Shown in pieces: positions 9,545-18,180 of a stretch of 38,354 nt of DNA. The notes under the pieces are model-generated. The model searched no databases. It was not told the origin of the DNA and saw only the letters and a list, made by a program, of their open reading frames with translations. A program made the position numbers and the translations under genes. Every line of letters begins with the position of its first letter. The first letter of the stretch is position 1. This DNA comes from Trichormus sp. NMC-1. GTDB taxonomy: Bacteria; Cyanobacteriota; Cyanobacteriia; Cyanobacteriales; Nostocaceae. The stretch spans positions 1 through 38,354 of the forward strand of contig NZ_LZQD01000014.1 of NCBI RefSeq assembly GCF_001858025.1, read 5' to 3'.

Positions 9545-11329
9545 TTACTCATTATCTACTTCTGTTTCTGATTCAATAGTTAAATCTGTCTTATTTGCTT
9601 CTTTGGATTTACCCCAACCTTTAGCATAACCATAAGCAATTAATAGGTTAGCTACTAAACTAGAACCATGATTTTCAATGAGATTAATTACCCTATCTAA
9701 ATCATCTTTCGTCGTCCAAATTCTCCGGGGTTTACCTTTCTTTTTGAGTTCTTCATCAATTCGCAAATTTTCATTTTCATAACTAGCAATAAAAGCTGAT
9801 AATTCAATGATAAAATCCTTTTTAGAACCTGCTTGACTGCTCAAACGTTGTGCTAAACCATAGATTCTATCCCAACCATGTTCATCTTTTCCTGCATACA
9901 CAGTGGCACTATTAATAGCCTTAGCAATGCGTAAGAAACCAGGATTTTCAGTAATGTCCGTTAAATTCAATTCTTGGTCATTTTGACGATGCTTAAAATT
10001 TTTCACCATGAGATTTAATCCATTGAGAGAAAATAAACGCGGTGGTCTAGCTTTAGGATCTGCTAAACGTTTAACAACATAATCGGCATAAATAACTTGA
10101 AAGCGAAAGAAATTTATGAGATTTGTCCCAGTGATAAAATCCCGATAAGCTGCTAATAATTCACTGTGTCCTTCTTCCGCAGATAAAGTAGTGATAACTG
10201 ATAAATGTTCATTTAAAACATTATGATAATCTGTGAGTTCTTGATGATTTTTAGGACTAATCCACCCTGGTAAACCTAAACTAAAAACCTCCTTGACACC
10301 ATAAACCTGACCTTTAGAACCAAAGTGAGTACCAATAAAGTTGCTAACAAAATGATTAACTGGTTGCAAAAGTTCAAATTCATCTACTTCTGTATCTGCT
10401 TGAGTTTGATGATAATTCAATAATTCTTGACAGAAACGCAATATTAATTCCGAATCAAAACGGGCTATACCATGACCCCCAGAAGGTGGGTTGAATTGAC
10501 GAAGTTGATTCAAAACTTCCCGATATTTAGTAAGTTGAATATCTTGAGGTTCTAAAACTACAACCCGCCAATCAAATACTCGTTCAGCTATTTTGATACG
10601 TTCTGATATTCCAAATTGAAATAAACCCCCAGCAATCAACCATAAACTTAACCAATCTGTTTTCTGAGAATCTACTTTATTGCTGTCTGCTTTAACTCGA
10701 TTCACCCCTTGTACAGATGTAGGTAAATAAATTTTGACGGCACTGGCTGTTTCTGGTAATTTCTGTCCAGTAGCCTCAGCAAATAACTCATTTACTAAGT
10801 TGTTAACATCCTCTGTTTCTTGGCTAAATGCTGTAAATAAAGCAACCAATAAAGCCCCATAATGGTCTTTAATTTGCCATCCCAAATACCACAATTCGTT
10901 ATGATTGCGGTCATGACGCATGGAAGTAAGAATTACGCCATTTTGGGTACTAGGATGAGGTGGTTTTGGTGCATCTTCATTAAATTCAACTTTACCTCGT
11001 TGTTCAAATACATAGTTGCGGTAAAGTTTTCGTCTTTCGCTTTCCTCCACTGTGTTAAAAGTATCTGTTTCCTGCGGTATTTTGCTAATATCGGTTTTTT
11101 GACCTTTGACTGGTGGAAAAGAATTGGTATAATTGAGTTTAGCTACCAGTTCTAAATTTATTGGTTGTTTTAACTGAAGGCAGTAGCGTGTTCCTTGATC
11201 TAAAAGTTGAATTGCACTTTTTTGGTGAGTGGCTTTCAGTACATACTCCGCAAGCTGTACCAGACCTAGCATCAGGAAAGTGTCAGCATAAGTGCCGAAT
11301 TTTTTGGTAACAAATAGCTGCTTTATCAT
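9545..11329 (-). CDS. cas8: Type I large subunit Cas8 (I-B/MYXAN-like, by position and length)
   Basis: This 594-residue protein occupies the large-subunit position directly upstream of cas7-cas5-cas6. Cas8 recognises the PAM and recruits Cas3. The N-terminus (MIKQLFVTKKFGTYADTFLM) resembles my recollection of cyanobacterial type I-B large subunits, but there are no catalytic motifs and I see no CXXC zinc pairs, so the call rests mainly on gene order, size and the DevR-type Cas7. A lysine-rich stretch (DEELKKKGKPRRIWTT) near residue 540 may bind nucleic acid. It is the first gene of the cas8-cas2 transcript. Its upstream region carries the 16-mer described separately. Confidence 0.76.
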   Translation of the reverse strand: MIKQLFVTKKFGTYADTFLMLGLVQLAEYVLKATHQKSAIQLLDQGTRYCLQLKQPINLELVAKLNYTNSFPPVKGQKTDISKIPQETDTFNTVEESERRKLYRNYVFEQRGKVEFNEDAPKPPHPSTQNGVILTSMRHDRNHNELWYLGWQIKDHYGALLVALFTAFSQETEDVNNLVNELFAEATGQKLPETASAVKIYLPTSVQGVNRVKADSNKVDSQKTDWLSLWLIAGGLFQFGISERIKIAERVFDWRVVVLEPQDIQLTKYREVLNQLRQFNPPSGGHGIARFDSELILRFCQELLNYHQTQADTEVDEFELLQPVNHFVSNFIGTHFGSKGQVYGVKEVFSLGLPGWISPKNHQELTDYHNVLNEHLSVITTLSAEEGHSELLAAYRDFITGTNLINFFRFQVIYADYVVKRLADPKARPPRLFSLNGLNLMVKNFKHRQNDQELNLTDITENPGFLRIAKAINSATVYAGKDEHGWDRIYGLAQRLSSQAGSKKDFIIELSAFIASYENENLRIDEELKKKGKPRRIWTTKDDLDRVINLIENHGSSLVANLLIAYGYAKGWGKSKEANKTDLTIESETEVDNE

Positions 11330-11381
11330 CTGGTCTTCAACCCATAGGAGTTGTCTACTTCCAAACAGTATATACCTACCT

Positions 11382-11397
11382 GGAAGAGGGGTTTTCC
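11382..11397 (-). promoter_or_regulatory. Shared 16-mer upstream of cas8
   Basis: GGAAAACCCCTCTTCC in minus-strand sense lies about 53 nt upstream of the cas8 ATG. The identical 16-mer, in the same orientation, lies about 48 nt upstream of the preferred cas3 ATG (15216-15231). Matching position before the two main type I interference genes suggests a common operator or promoter element. It could also be a dispersed repeat, because similar CCCCTCTCC text occurs in other cyanobacterial repeats. Confidence 0.4.
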
Positions 11398-11458
11398 AAT
11401 TAACGGAATTGTAGAAAAAAGACGCTAAGATATCTTTGACATCTGCCTAAAAACAACT

Positions 11459-12400
11459 GTGAGTGAAGTAAAAGCCGATTATGATGGTGCTTGGAAGGAA
11501 GGAGTAGAAAAATACTTTGAGGCATTTTTAACATTCTTCTTTCCCCAGATTTACAGTGAAATTGACTGGACACGAGGTTATGAGTTTCTTGACCAAGAAC
11601 TCCAGCAATTGATGAGAGAATCAGAAGTTGGTAAGCAATTTGTTGATAAGCTGATTAAAGTTTGGCTGAATGATGGTAAAGAAACCTGGTTACTAATCCA
11701 TTTAGAAATCCAAAGTCAAGTAGATACTGGTTTTCCTAAACGGATGTTTTCCTATCATTACAGAATTTTTGACCGTTATGGTCAAGAAGTTGTTAGCTTG
11801 GCTATTTTGGGAGATAATCAAGCAAGTTGGCGACCTCAAGAATACAGTTATGAACGTTGGGGATGTCGGTTAAGTCTTCAGTTTCCTACTGTAAAATTAC
11901 TGGATTATCAACCTCGTTGGTCAGAATTAGAACAAAGTGATAATCCTTTTGCTGTATTGGTAATGGCGCACCTACGTACACAAGCAACGACTCAAGATTT
12001 AACAGGTCGGTTAAGGTGGAAATTGAGCCTGATTAAACGTATGTATGAGTTAGGCTATAGTAGAGATAAAATTCTTCAGCTATTCGATTTGATTGATAGA
12101 CTGATGGCTTTACCACCGAATCTGGATTTGAGTTTCAAAACTGAATTGAAGCAGTTTGAGGATGAACAAAAAATGGCATACATAACAAGTATAGAGCGTA
12201 TAGAAAGATCACAAACTCTCCAGGAGTCTATTGTTGATATTTTAGAAGCTCGATTTAATTATGTTCCTCCTGAATTGGTTGAACAAATTAATCAAATTTA
12301 CGATCATGCTAGGCTGAAGCAGTTATTGAAAAAGGCTGGTATTACAGCTTCAGTTTCTGATTTTCAGCAACAATTAAGCCAGGAAAATACAGATACTTAA
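11459..12400 (+). CDS. Rpn/PD-(D/E)XK family putative nuclease
   Basis: The 313-residue protein resembles the Rpn/YadD-type family of transposase-related PD-(D/E)XK nucleases. Features are FFPQIYSEIDW near the N-terminus, the core strand WLLIHLEIQSQ (E-x-Q variant of the nuclease motif), YRIFDRYGQEVVSLAIL, and helical C-terminal repeats (MYELGYSRDKILQLFDLIDRL). It starts with GTG and has no clear ribosome binding site. It is the only plus-strand gene between the leaders apart from the WYL regulator. It separates cas8 from cas3, so it probably inserted into the type I operon. A role in CRISPR function is not shown. Confidence 0.78.
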   Translation: MSEVKADYDGAWKEGVEKYFEAFLTFFFPQIYSEIDWTRGYEFLDQELQQLMRESEVGKQFVDKLIKVWLNDGKETWLLIHLEIQSQVDTGFPKRMFSYHYRIFDRYGQEVVSLAILGDNQASWRPQEYSYERWGCRLSLQFPTVKLLDYQPRWSELEQSDNPFAVLVMAHLRTQATTQDLTGRLRWKLSLIKRMYELGYSRDKILQLFDLIDRLMALPPNLDLSFKTELKQFEDEQKMAYITSIERIERSQTLQESIVDILEARFNYVPPELVEQINQIYDHARLKQLLKKAGITASVSDFQQQLSQENTDT

Positions 12401-12410
12401 TAATGGTTAA

Positions 12411-12440
12411 TGTAGAGACGTTGCCTGTAACGTCTTTACA
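12411..12440. terminator. Palindrome between convergent genes
   Basis: TGTAGAGACGTT and AACGTCTTTACA form a 12-bp stem with one mismatch and a 6-nt loop, placed between the stop of the Rpn-like gene and the stop of the cas3 3' ORF. GAGACGTT palindromes are dispersed cyanobacterial repeats. The position between convergent genes fits a bidirectional terminator, although there is no strong T-run. Confidence 0.5.
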
Positions 12441-12482
12441 TTATGGGTGTACCGAACTCATGTAAAACGGTGTGAGAATCTG

Positions 12483-14564
12483 CTAAAGTTGCACTGAACG
12501 CTGGTCACACAGTCGTAAAGCCCTAACTACCAACAAGTAGAGATGAAAATACTCAAACTCGTCAGCAGTATTTAACTGATTCAAGTTAAATTCTTTAATT
12601 GGGTAATTGTTTCTACTTAAATTTGCTGCTGTTAATGGTAAACTCTGACTTAGGAAGCGTGTCATGCCTTGCCAACTTTGCGCGATCGCTTTTTGTGCTT
12701 CCGGGTGTAATTGGATATTGTTTATCTTGGCTACATCTGCTCCTTTCCAGCCTCCAGCCCAAGCAGAATGATGACGACCAGCAGCCATAATTACTGTATA
12801 ACAGATATACTGAATCTGCTCGTTATCGGCAGTAAAATAATCACGCAGTAGTGGTACTAGAGATTGTTTGAGAATATCTTGCGCTAGGTATGCACTTTCA
12901 ACAGCGTGGTTAGGACGTTTGTGTTTCTTTTCGTGGTCTTTAAGATGCTGCTTTTGTGTTTTACCATTTATAACAGTTTTATCTTCTGGGTCATAATCAG
13001 TATGGGCTAATAAATGGGATCTAGGATTCTTAGGATTGCTGCGAGGAGTTTCTTTTTGAAAGTGTTTAAAAGTAAAATCTTGCCATTTTTGCATCACTTC
13101 CTGCCATTTAATTTGTAGTTTACCCAGGTCATGAGTAAAGATAGCAAAAAACACTAATAATTCAAATAAAGCTGCTGCTTCTGACTCTTGGATATGTGGA
13201 AAAATCTTGTTTTTGATTAATTTTGTACCTGCTGGTAATAGTTCATTCCTGACACTATTGTAAATCGTTGGTTCAGCTTCACCGTTTTTTAAACGTAAGG
13301 TTTTAAATGGTTTATGCCAACAAGTCCACATACAACCCAAATGTCCAACATAAGTATCCATATTATAACGATATTCACTGACAATTGTACGTTGTGGTTT
13401 CGGTGGTGAAATAAACCCATTACCAAATTCATTAATGCCAATCAATAATCCAATATTTTCATCATAATAAATAAACCGGGGATTAACTAAAATCCTGATG
13501 CTGTTAATCAATGAATCACGGGATTTAATTTCTGTACAAATAGGTTGACTATAGGTTTCTGCTTTGTCTTTGGGTGCTTCAATTCGTTTGAAAATCCAAT
13601 CTGTGCCAAATTCTAAATTTTTGAACTCTCGCCAAACTTTACACAGTGTAGAGACAGGAACTGAAAAAGCCATTAATTTGCGGGGATCAATGGGTTCTTG
13701 TGCAAAATCAATAAATAATCCGGTTTCTTCCCAAACAAATAAATTCCGACTATCAACTGAACGAATTAACTCACTTGCAAAAGATTGATCACCCCTAAAA
13801 AATGCTGCTTCAAAATTATTTTCAAACAGCATTTGATTATTTTGTCGGCGTTGTTGTTGCAGTAAATCTTCTGCTGTATGTACCTGATTTATCCAATTTT
13901 CTTCTGTGCGAAATCCCACATTTTCATTAACTTGATTTGATTCAGTATGTGCCTGTAATACTTGCCATGTTAATTCACAGGTTTCTCTAGGATATGGCAG
14001 AAAACTTTGTTTTTTATCGGTAGTTTCTTGGAGTTCTGCTTCTAAATCTGCTTCTGCAAGTGTAGTATAAGCTTGGTTAACTTCTACTGTCTGATAAACC
14101 AAAACTTGACCATGTTCATCTTGGAATCTTGCACAACGTCCCGCTCTTTGTAATAATGAGTTCATGGGGCAAAGTTGACTGTGCATAACTTGGCAGGTAA
14201 TATTAATTCCGGCTTCAATTACTTGGGTGGAAATCAATATATAGCAAGTACCGTCATCTTGCCAATTTTCGGCAAAGGTTTCTTTTAAAAATGTTTCTTT
14301 TTGGGCGCGATGTTCTGGTAAAAATCTGGAGTGCAACAGGGTAAGATTTATGGTTTCATCATGATTCAATTCTCGTAAATCCCGATATAATCCCTGTGCT
14401 TGAGAAACGGTATTACAAATAATTATAACTCGTTTTCGTTGATTGGTGTGTATATCTGCGATAATTTCTAAGGCATTAAGAGGATGAGATTTTGCTTGAA
14501 AAGTACGGCAGCGTTTACCTTCAATAGCCTGTAAATCGGCATCTTCAATTTGAATTATTTCCAT
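12483..14564 (-). CDS. cas3: Cas3 second part: helicase RecA2 plus C-terminal HD nuclease domain
   Basis: The 693-residue product continues the Cas3 helicase after RecA1. Residues ~40-180 hold RecA2, with RVIIICNTVSQAQ, LLHSRF, STQVIEAGINI and the arginine finger motif QRAGRCAR. A long linker follows. The C-terminal third is an HD nuclease, with FTHDLGK near residue 478, HAVESAYLAQD, and GRHHSAWAGG (metal ligands). Most Cas3 proteins carry HD at the N-terminus; here it is C-terminal. The ATG at 14564 overlaps the end of the RecA1 ORF by 20 nt in the +1 frame, and this frame is closed by TAA just upstream. It is either a true split gene using coupled translation or one gene broken by a frameshift. 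Confidence 0.88.
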   Translation of the reverse strand: MEIIQIEDADLQAIEGKRCRTFQAKSHPLNALEIIADIHTNQRKRVIIICNTVSQAQGLYRDLRELNHDETINLTLLHSRFLPEHRAQKETFLKETFAENWQDDGTCYILISTQVIEAGINITCQVMHSQLCPMNSLLQRAGRCARFQDEHGQVLVYQTVEVNQAYTTLAEADLEAELQETTDKKQSFLPYPRETCELTWQVLQAHTESNQVNENVGFRTEENWINQVHTAEDLLQQQRRQNNQMLFENNFEAAFFRGDQSFASELIRSVDSRNLFVWEETGLFIDFAQEPIDPRKLMAFSVPVSTLCKVWREFKNLEFGTDWIFKRIEAPKDKAETYSQPICTEIKSRDSLINSIRILVNPRFIYYDENIGLLIGINEFGNGFISPPKPQRTIVSEYRYNMDTYVGHLGCMWTCWHKPFKTLRLKNGEAEPTIYNSVRNELLPAGTKLIKNKIFPHIQESEAAALFELLVFFAIFTHDLGKLQIKWQEVMQKWQDFTFKHFQKETPRSNPKNPRSHLLAHTDYDPEDKTVINGKTQKQHLKDHEKKHKRPNHAVESAYLAQDILKQSLVPLLRDYFTADNEQIQYICYTVIMAAGRHHSAWAGGWKGADVAKINNIQLHPEAQKAIAQSWQGMTRFLSQSLPLTAANLSRNNYPIKEFNLNQLNTADEFEYFHLYLLVVRALRLCDQRSVQL

Positions 14565-15168
14565 TGTCTATTAAACTTTGAATTTGGGTAGCCAGTTCAT
14601 TAGTTAATGTGGCAGTCATCAACAGAAATGGGGAAATTCCTTTGACTTGTTGTAAAACTTTGAGAACGGTGGTAAAGGAACGGTCGGGGTCAAGTAAATG
14701 CAGTTCATCAAATACTAAATAAGATGCGAATATTGCCCCGGAGTTGACGTTAGCTGAACCCCGACCAACTGAGTAGGGAATATTCAAAAAACTGCTTAAC
14801 ATTTGGTCAATGGTGCAGAAGACTATATCACCTTCAAAACGGGGGTCTTCTGGGTTTTCTCCTGTTTGCAGGGTAACGACTGGACAAGGGACATTTTGAG
14901 CTTGTGACCAGCGTTGAACGAGGATTTCTGTTCTTTGTCGCAGACTGTTGGCCAGGGTTCGCAGGGGGACAACGTAAATTAGTTTATTGGGGAAGTCGAG
15001 GTTGAGGGTTTTAGCAAAAAGGAAGGGTGAAATAGCGGTTTCGGTTTTCCCTGACCCTGTGGGGGCGCGGAGAAGGATGTCTTGACGGTGGAGGAGTTTG
15101 GTAATAGCTTCTCGTTGAAAGTTGCGTGGGGGAAAGGTGGTTAGGGTTTGGAAGTGTGCATCTATCAT
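14545..15168 (-). CDS. cas3: Cas3 first part: helicase RecA1 domain
   Basis: This ORF encodes the first RecA domain of the Cas3 helicase that unwinds target DNA after Cascade binding. Visible are the Q-motif-like PPRNFQREAI, Walker A APTGSGKTET, motif Ia YVVPLRTLANSLRQR, the DExH-type box FDELHLLD, and motif III LLMTATL. The ORF is open up to 15294, but I prefer the ATG at 15168 (MIDAHFQTL) because the duplicated cas3 fragment at 16696-16826 starts at the same codon; 15204 is also possible. It stops right after motif III and overlaps the second part by 20 nt. Without RecA2 in trans it could not hydrolyse ATP. Confidence 0.88.
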   Translation of the reverse strand: MIDAHFQTLTTFPPRNFQREAITKLLHRQDILLRAPTGSGKTETAISPFLFAKTLNLDFPNKLIYVVPLRTLANSLRQRTEILVQRWSQAQNVPCPVVTLQTGENPEDPRFEGDIVFCTIDQMLSSFLNIPYSVGRGSANVNSGAIFASYLVFDELHLLDPDRSFTTVLKVLQQVKGISPFLLMTATLTNELATQIQSLIDNGNNSN

Positions 15169-15215
15169 CAGTTCGGTAGGTTCAGTAGTTTCGTTCTTAA
15201 ACATACCGCATGGTT

Positions 15216-15231
15216 GGAAGAGGGGTTTTCC
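15216..15231 (-). promoter_or_regulatory. Shared 16-mer upstream of cas3
   Basis: Second identical copy of GGAAAACCCCTCTTCC (minus-strand sense), about 48 nt before the ATG at 15168. See the copy upstream of cas8. It lies inside the in-frame extension to 15294, which is another reason to doubt that extension as coding. Confidence 0.4.
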
Positions 15232-15271
15232 GAGATGTGATATTGATTTTGTTAAAATTTTTTGATTGTAT

Positions 15272-15874
15272 TTATGCTGCAAAAACTTGATCAACTGTAA
15301 TATTCAATTCCGGAAAAGTTGGAGATATAATTTTATCTGTACCTCGATAAGCATTTGGTTGATAAATACCTTGCTCATTGAGAAGATATACAAAAATGGT
15401 TGGTTCTTTAGGATTACCTAAATAATTACGACTACCAATAGCTAAATAATCAACTATCCAATATTCAGAAATTCCTAAACGTTGATATTCCTCTAACTTA
15501 TCTATATAATCATCTTCCCAATTTGTGGAAACTATTTCTACCGCTAATTGTAATGGTTCAATAAAAGCAGTGTAAGCCGATAAGTTAGCATCCCACAAAT
15601 TTTTATCTACTACGCTAACATCAGGAACACGACCTTGTTCTTTACCACTTGCTGTTACAGTTCTAATGGAAATTCTTCCCGATACTCTGTAATTGAGATT
15701 CAAACGTTTAACCTCTAATTTAAAAGCATCAGCAATAAATTCTGCTAAATTATCATGTTTTCTGGTTGCTTGTATCCGCATGATTTCTCCATTTACAAGT
15801 TCATAGCGACCTTCTTCGGGAAAGTCGTAGTTGAGGAATTGATCAAAGGTAAGTCGGGTTTTAGTTAGAGTCAT
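15272..15874 (-). CDS. Uma2-family (DUF820) putative restriction-like endonuclease
   Basis: The 200-residue protein has the features of the large cyanobacterial Uma2 family, which has a PD-(D/E)XK fold: FPEEGRYELVNGEIM, GRVPDVSVVD (Asp), LAVEIVSTNWEDDYIDK (Glu-x-x-Ser/Lys core), and EEYQRLGISEYWIVD. Many copies exist per genome and their role is unknown. Its stop lies close to the upstream region of cas3. With the next gene it lies between two direct copies of a cas3 5' fragment, so the pair looks like an insertion or duplication product inside the cas island. Confidence 0.9.
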   Translation of the reverse strand: MTLTKTRLTFDQFLNYDFPEEGRYELVNGEIMRIQATRKHDNLAEFIADAFKLEVKRLNLNYRVSGRISIRTVTASGKEQGRVPDVSVVDKNLWDANLSAYTAFIEPLQLAVEIVSTNWEDDYIDKLEEYQRLGISEYWIVDYLAIGSRNYLGNPKEPTIFVYLLNEQGIYQPNAYRGTDKIISPTFPELNITVDQVFAA

Positions 15875-15947
15875 GGTTGTGAAATGGGAGGGTTTATATT
15901 TTACGGATATTTGTTAGGATAATCATGGCTGAAAAATTAAACTTAAA

Positions 15948-16574
15948 CTAAGCAGCAGCTAAAACTAAATTATTTAGTTGTAATTCAGATTGTTGAAATA
16001 CAAAATTAACAGCAGCAAATAATTTATCTAGTTCGTAAATGGTAAAAGGAGTCATATTTCTGGTAAATTTGTCATTTTCTAATTTACCAAATTGCCATGT
16101 TGCACCATTAGAAACGATACCAAAAATAATGATTTTATATTCTTCGTTTAATCTTTGAGCAGCGATCATTTCAGCTAAACATTGCGCCCATCCTGCTTCA
16201 AAATTGTCTTGTTTGGCCTCTACTAAGATAAAGTATGGTTTATCAAAAACAACTTTACCTAATGGGGAGCGTTTAGCTAAAATATATTCAGGGAATCCTG
16301 ATAATTTTTCATCATAATTTAAGGATTGATGACTCCATAAAATAAAGTTTTTACGATAGGTTTTCCAGATTTCTTTGAGGAGGGGATAAATGAGATTTTC
16401 ACAGATAGCAAATTCTGAGTTATCAACTACAGCATCCCGCATCATCAGTTCTAAATCTTCACGAAAATAGTCGGAAATATTAAAAGCAAGTTCGCTGATG
16501 AAATTGTTTTCTGTGTAGGTAATTTGAAATGTTTTGAGGACTTCACCGATGGTTTTAAAATTACTGAATGCCAT
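15948..16574 (-). CDS. PD-(D/E)XK nuclease-like protein of unknown role
   Basis: The 208-residue protein has a restriction-endonuclease-like core: FPEYILAKRS, then PYFILVEAKQDNFEAGWAQC, where E-x-K and a downstream Gln (AQCLAEMIAAQ) match the type I restriction R subunit/PD-(D/E)XK pattern. FGIVSNGATWQFGKL is the usual C-terminal strand. I recognise the fold-level pattern but no named family or substrate. It is commonly a stand-alone cyanobacterial gene. It sits in the 1.5-kb segment between the two cas3 fragment copies. Confidence 0.65.
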   Translation of the reverse strand: MAFSNFKTIGEVLKTFQITYTENNFISELAFNISDYFREDLELMMRDAVVDNSEFAICENLIYPLLKEIWKTYRKNFILWSHQSLNYDEKLSGFPEYILAKRSPLGKVVFDKPYFILVEAKQDNFEAGWAQCLAEMIAAQRLNEEYKIIIFGIVSNGATWQFGKLENDKFTRNMTPFTIYELDKLFAAVNFVFQQSELQLNNLVLAAA

Positions 16575-16695
16575 TTCTTACTTACCTCTTCAAAATTTAG
16601 TACATTTTCTATATATCTAGTTTAACAACTCCCGACCAAGGAGAACGACCACTAGCAAGGAGATTTTGTTTTAAGTGTGGGTAAGGTGTGTGCTG

Positions 16696-16826
16696 TTTCG
16701 GTTTTCCCTGACCCTGTGGGGGCGCGGAGTAAGGATGTTTTGACGGTGGAGGAGTTTAGTAATAGCTTCTCGTTGAAAGTTGCGTGGGGGGAATGTAGTC
16801 AGGGTTTGGAAGTGTTCATCTATCAT
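16696..16826 (-). pseudogene. cas3: Duplicated cas3 5' fragment
   Basis: This 131-bp stretch matches 15039-15168, the first ~43 codons of cas3, with 8 differences that I counted by eye (about 94% identity), in the same orientation. It starts with the same ATG (MIDEHFQTLTTF) and runs through PPRNFQREAITKLLHRQ. A 1-bp insertion (GAGTAAGG against GAGAAGG) then breaks the frame before the Walker A motif. It lies 47 bp past the stop of csx1. It is a remnant and not a functional gene. Confidence 0.92.
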
Positions 16827-16872
16827 AAAGAGCGATCACTTTTTAAGCAAACTAAAATAGTTGACTATTGTA

Positions 16873-18144
16873 TCAGGATTTATTGAGTGTACCTGTGCTA
16901 AATATTTGTTTAGCAGTTTGCTGGTAGTTTTTAGCATTATTTATTGCATTGGATAAACTACCCCTATCATTACCACTTGAGATATCCAGCAAAGCATGAG
17001 CAATACTTTTACGTATTGGATTGACTTGTAAATAAAGTTGGGCTAAATCACTGGTTATATTTTCTCTCTTATGCAATAAATCTTTCATTTCTTCACGACA
17101 TCCTTTAGATTTTATATTTTTACGATTGATTTCACAAAGATAAGTAATTATAGCCTCAGCTAGTGTGATGTAACCCGTAGAATATCGATGATTATCAAAG
17201 TACCATCCAGATAGTTCTAATTGGTATTCTGACTCTTTGGCTGAAGAACGCGAAAATTTATTTACAAAATTTTCTAAAATATTTTTGAGGTATTTAAAAG
17301 GAGTTTTTACAATTTGTGTTTGCAGCGATTTTCTTAATATGGAACTATTTTGCTTAATATCATTAACAGAGTTAATATTAAGTGATTGTGATAGCTGTTC
17401 TATCTGATTAGCTAATTGATTTTCATTTTGATATTTAAGTAATTCAGCAATTAAGTAACCATCACCATAGCTTTGTAAACTGTATGCACCTTTAATCCAG
17501 GAAGTCATATCAAATAGCGGCTTTAAGTCAACTACTGGAGTATAGTTTAATTCTCTACTGACATCTAGCATTCCATAATAAACTCCAGCAATTTTTATCT
17601 GTTTCTCGCTTGCTAAATCTCTGATAAAGGTAATAGTCAAAAATAAAAACAGTGACAGCGAACGAAAAGAGTGAGTTATATCAATATATATTTCATCTCC
17701 TGGTTGAAGCAGTTCAACAATTTGAAAAATTCTATCAAAATTTTCCCACAATTCATCTTGATCAAGCCCGTATTTTATTAAAATACATTTAGAACGCTCT
17801 CCCAAAACTTTTTCTATAGGTGATAAATCTATAGAATCTAAATCACTATCATGTGTGAGATTATCAATTTTACAGGCTAAATCTAGCCAATATTCATCAT
17901 CCTTTTGTACACCATTAGTTTCACAGAAAAAACGATATACTTCTTCCCACATTGATCTCACTGTACCTATAAAGATGATGCCATCTAACTGAAAATGCTC
18001 GTAAAGTACAGAAGCTATAAATCTACTTTGAGGATATGGAGTATCACCAATTTTGTAACAAGCGTCTTGATACTCTCTGTCAGAAATATGTTGATTTTTA
18101 AATCTACCACCAACTCCGACGGAAGAAATTAATATTTTAGCCAT
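16873..18144 (-). CDS. csx1: CARF-HEPN ribonuclease, Csx1/Csx2 (TM1812-type)
   Basis: The 423-residue protein is a cyclic-oligoadenylate-activated RNase candidate. The N-terminal CARF domain starts AKILISSVGVGGRFKN and contains IYIDITHSFRSL near residues 152-163, the D-x-T-H-x-x-R ligand motif of the TM1812/Csx2 branch. The C-terminal HEPN domain carries NPIRKSIAHALLD near 375-387, an R-x4-H motif, so the RNase centre looks intact. A clear Shine-Dalgarno (AAGGAGTT) precedes the ATG. It is the last gene of the type III-A operon, after cas6. Expected role: collateral RNA cleavage when Cas10 senses target RNA. Confidence 0.9.
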   Translation of the reverse strand: MAKILISSVGVGGRFKNQHISDREYQDACYKIGDTPYPQSRFIASVLYEHFQLDGIIFIGTVRSMWEEVYRFFCETNGVQKDDEYWLDLACKIDNLTHDSDLDSIDLSPIEKVLGERSKCILIKYGLDQDELWENFDRIFQIVELLQPGDEIYIDITHSFRSLSLFLFLTITFIRDLASEKQIKIAGVYYGMLDVSRELNYTPVVDLKPLFDMTSWIKGAYSLQSYGDGYLIAELLKYQNENQLANQIEQLSQSLNINSVNDIKQNSSILRKSLQTQIVKTPFKYLKNILENFVNKFSRSSAKESEYQLELSGWYFDNHRYSTGYITLAEAIITYLCEINRKNIKSKGCREEMKDLLHKRENITSDLAQLYLQVNPIRKSIAHALLDISSGNDRGSLSNAINNAKNYQQTAKQIFSTGTLNKS

Positions 18145-18180
18145 ATTGATTAAACTCCTTTTATCTCAAAACAAGTGTTT

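Noticed and set aside
10862-11155. Plus-strand ORF of 97 codons opposite cas8
   Set aside because: It is the antisense shadow of cas8, with no ribosome binding site and no recognisable domain.
4789-11329. Type I-D assignment of the cas2-cas8 module
   Set aside because: I-D needs Cas10d, Csc1 and Csc2. Here Cas7 is DevR/Cst2-like and the helicase is a Cas3 with its own HD, so I-B-like fits better. The exact subtype remains open.
16677-16886. Plus-strand ORF of 69 codons
   Set aside because: It reads the antisense of the duplicated cas3 fragment.
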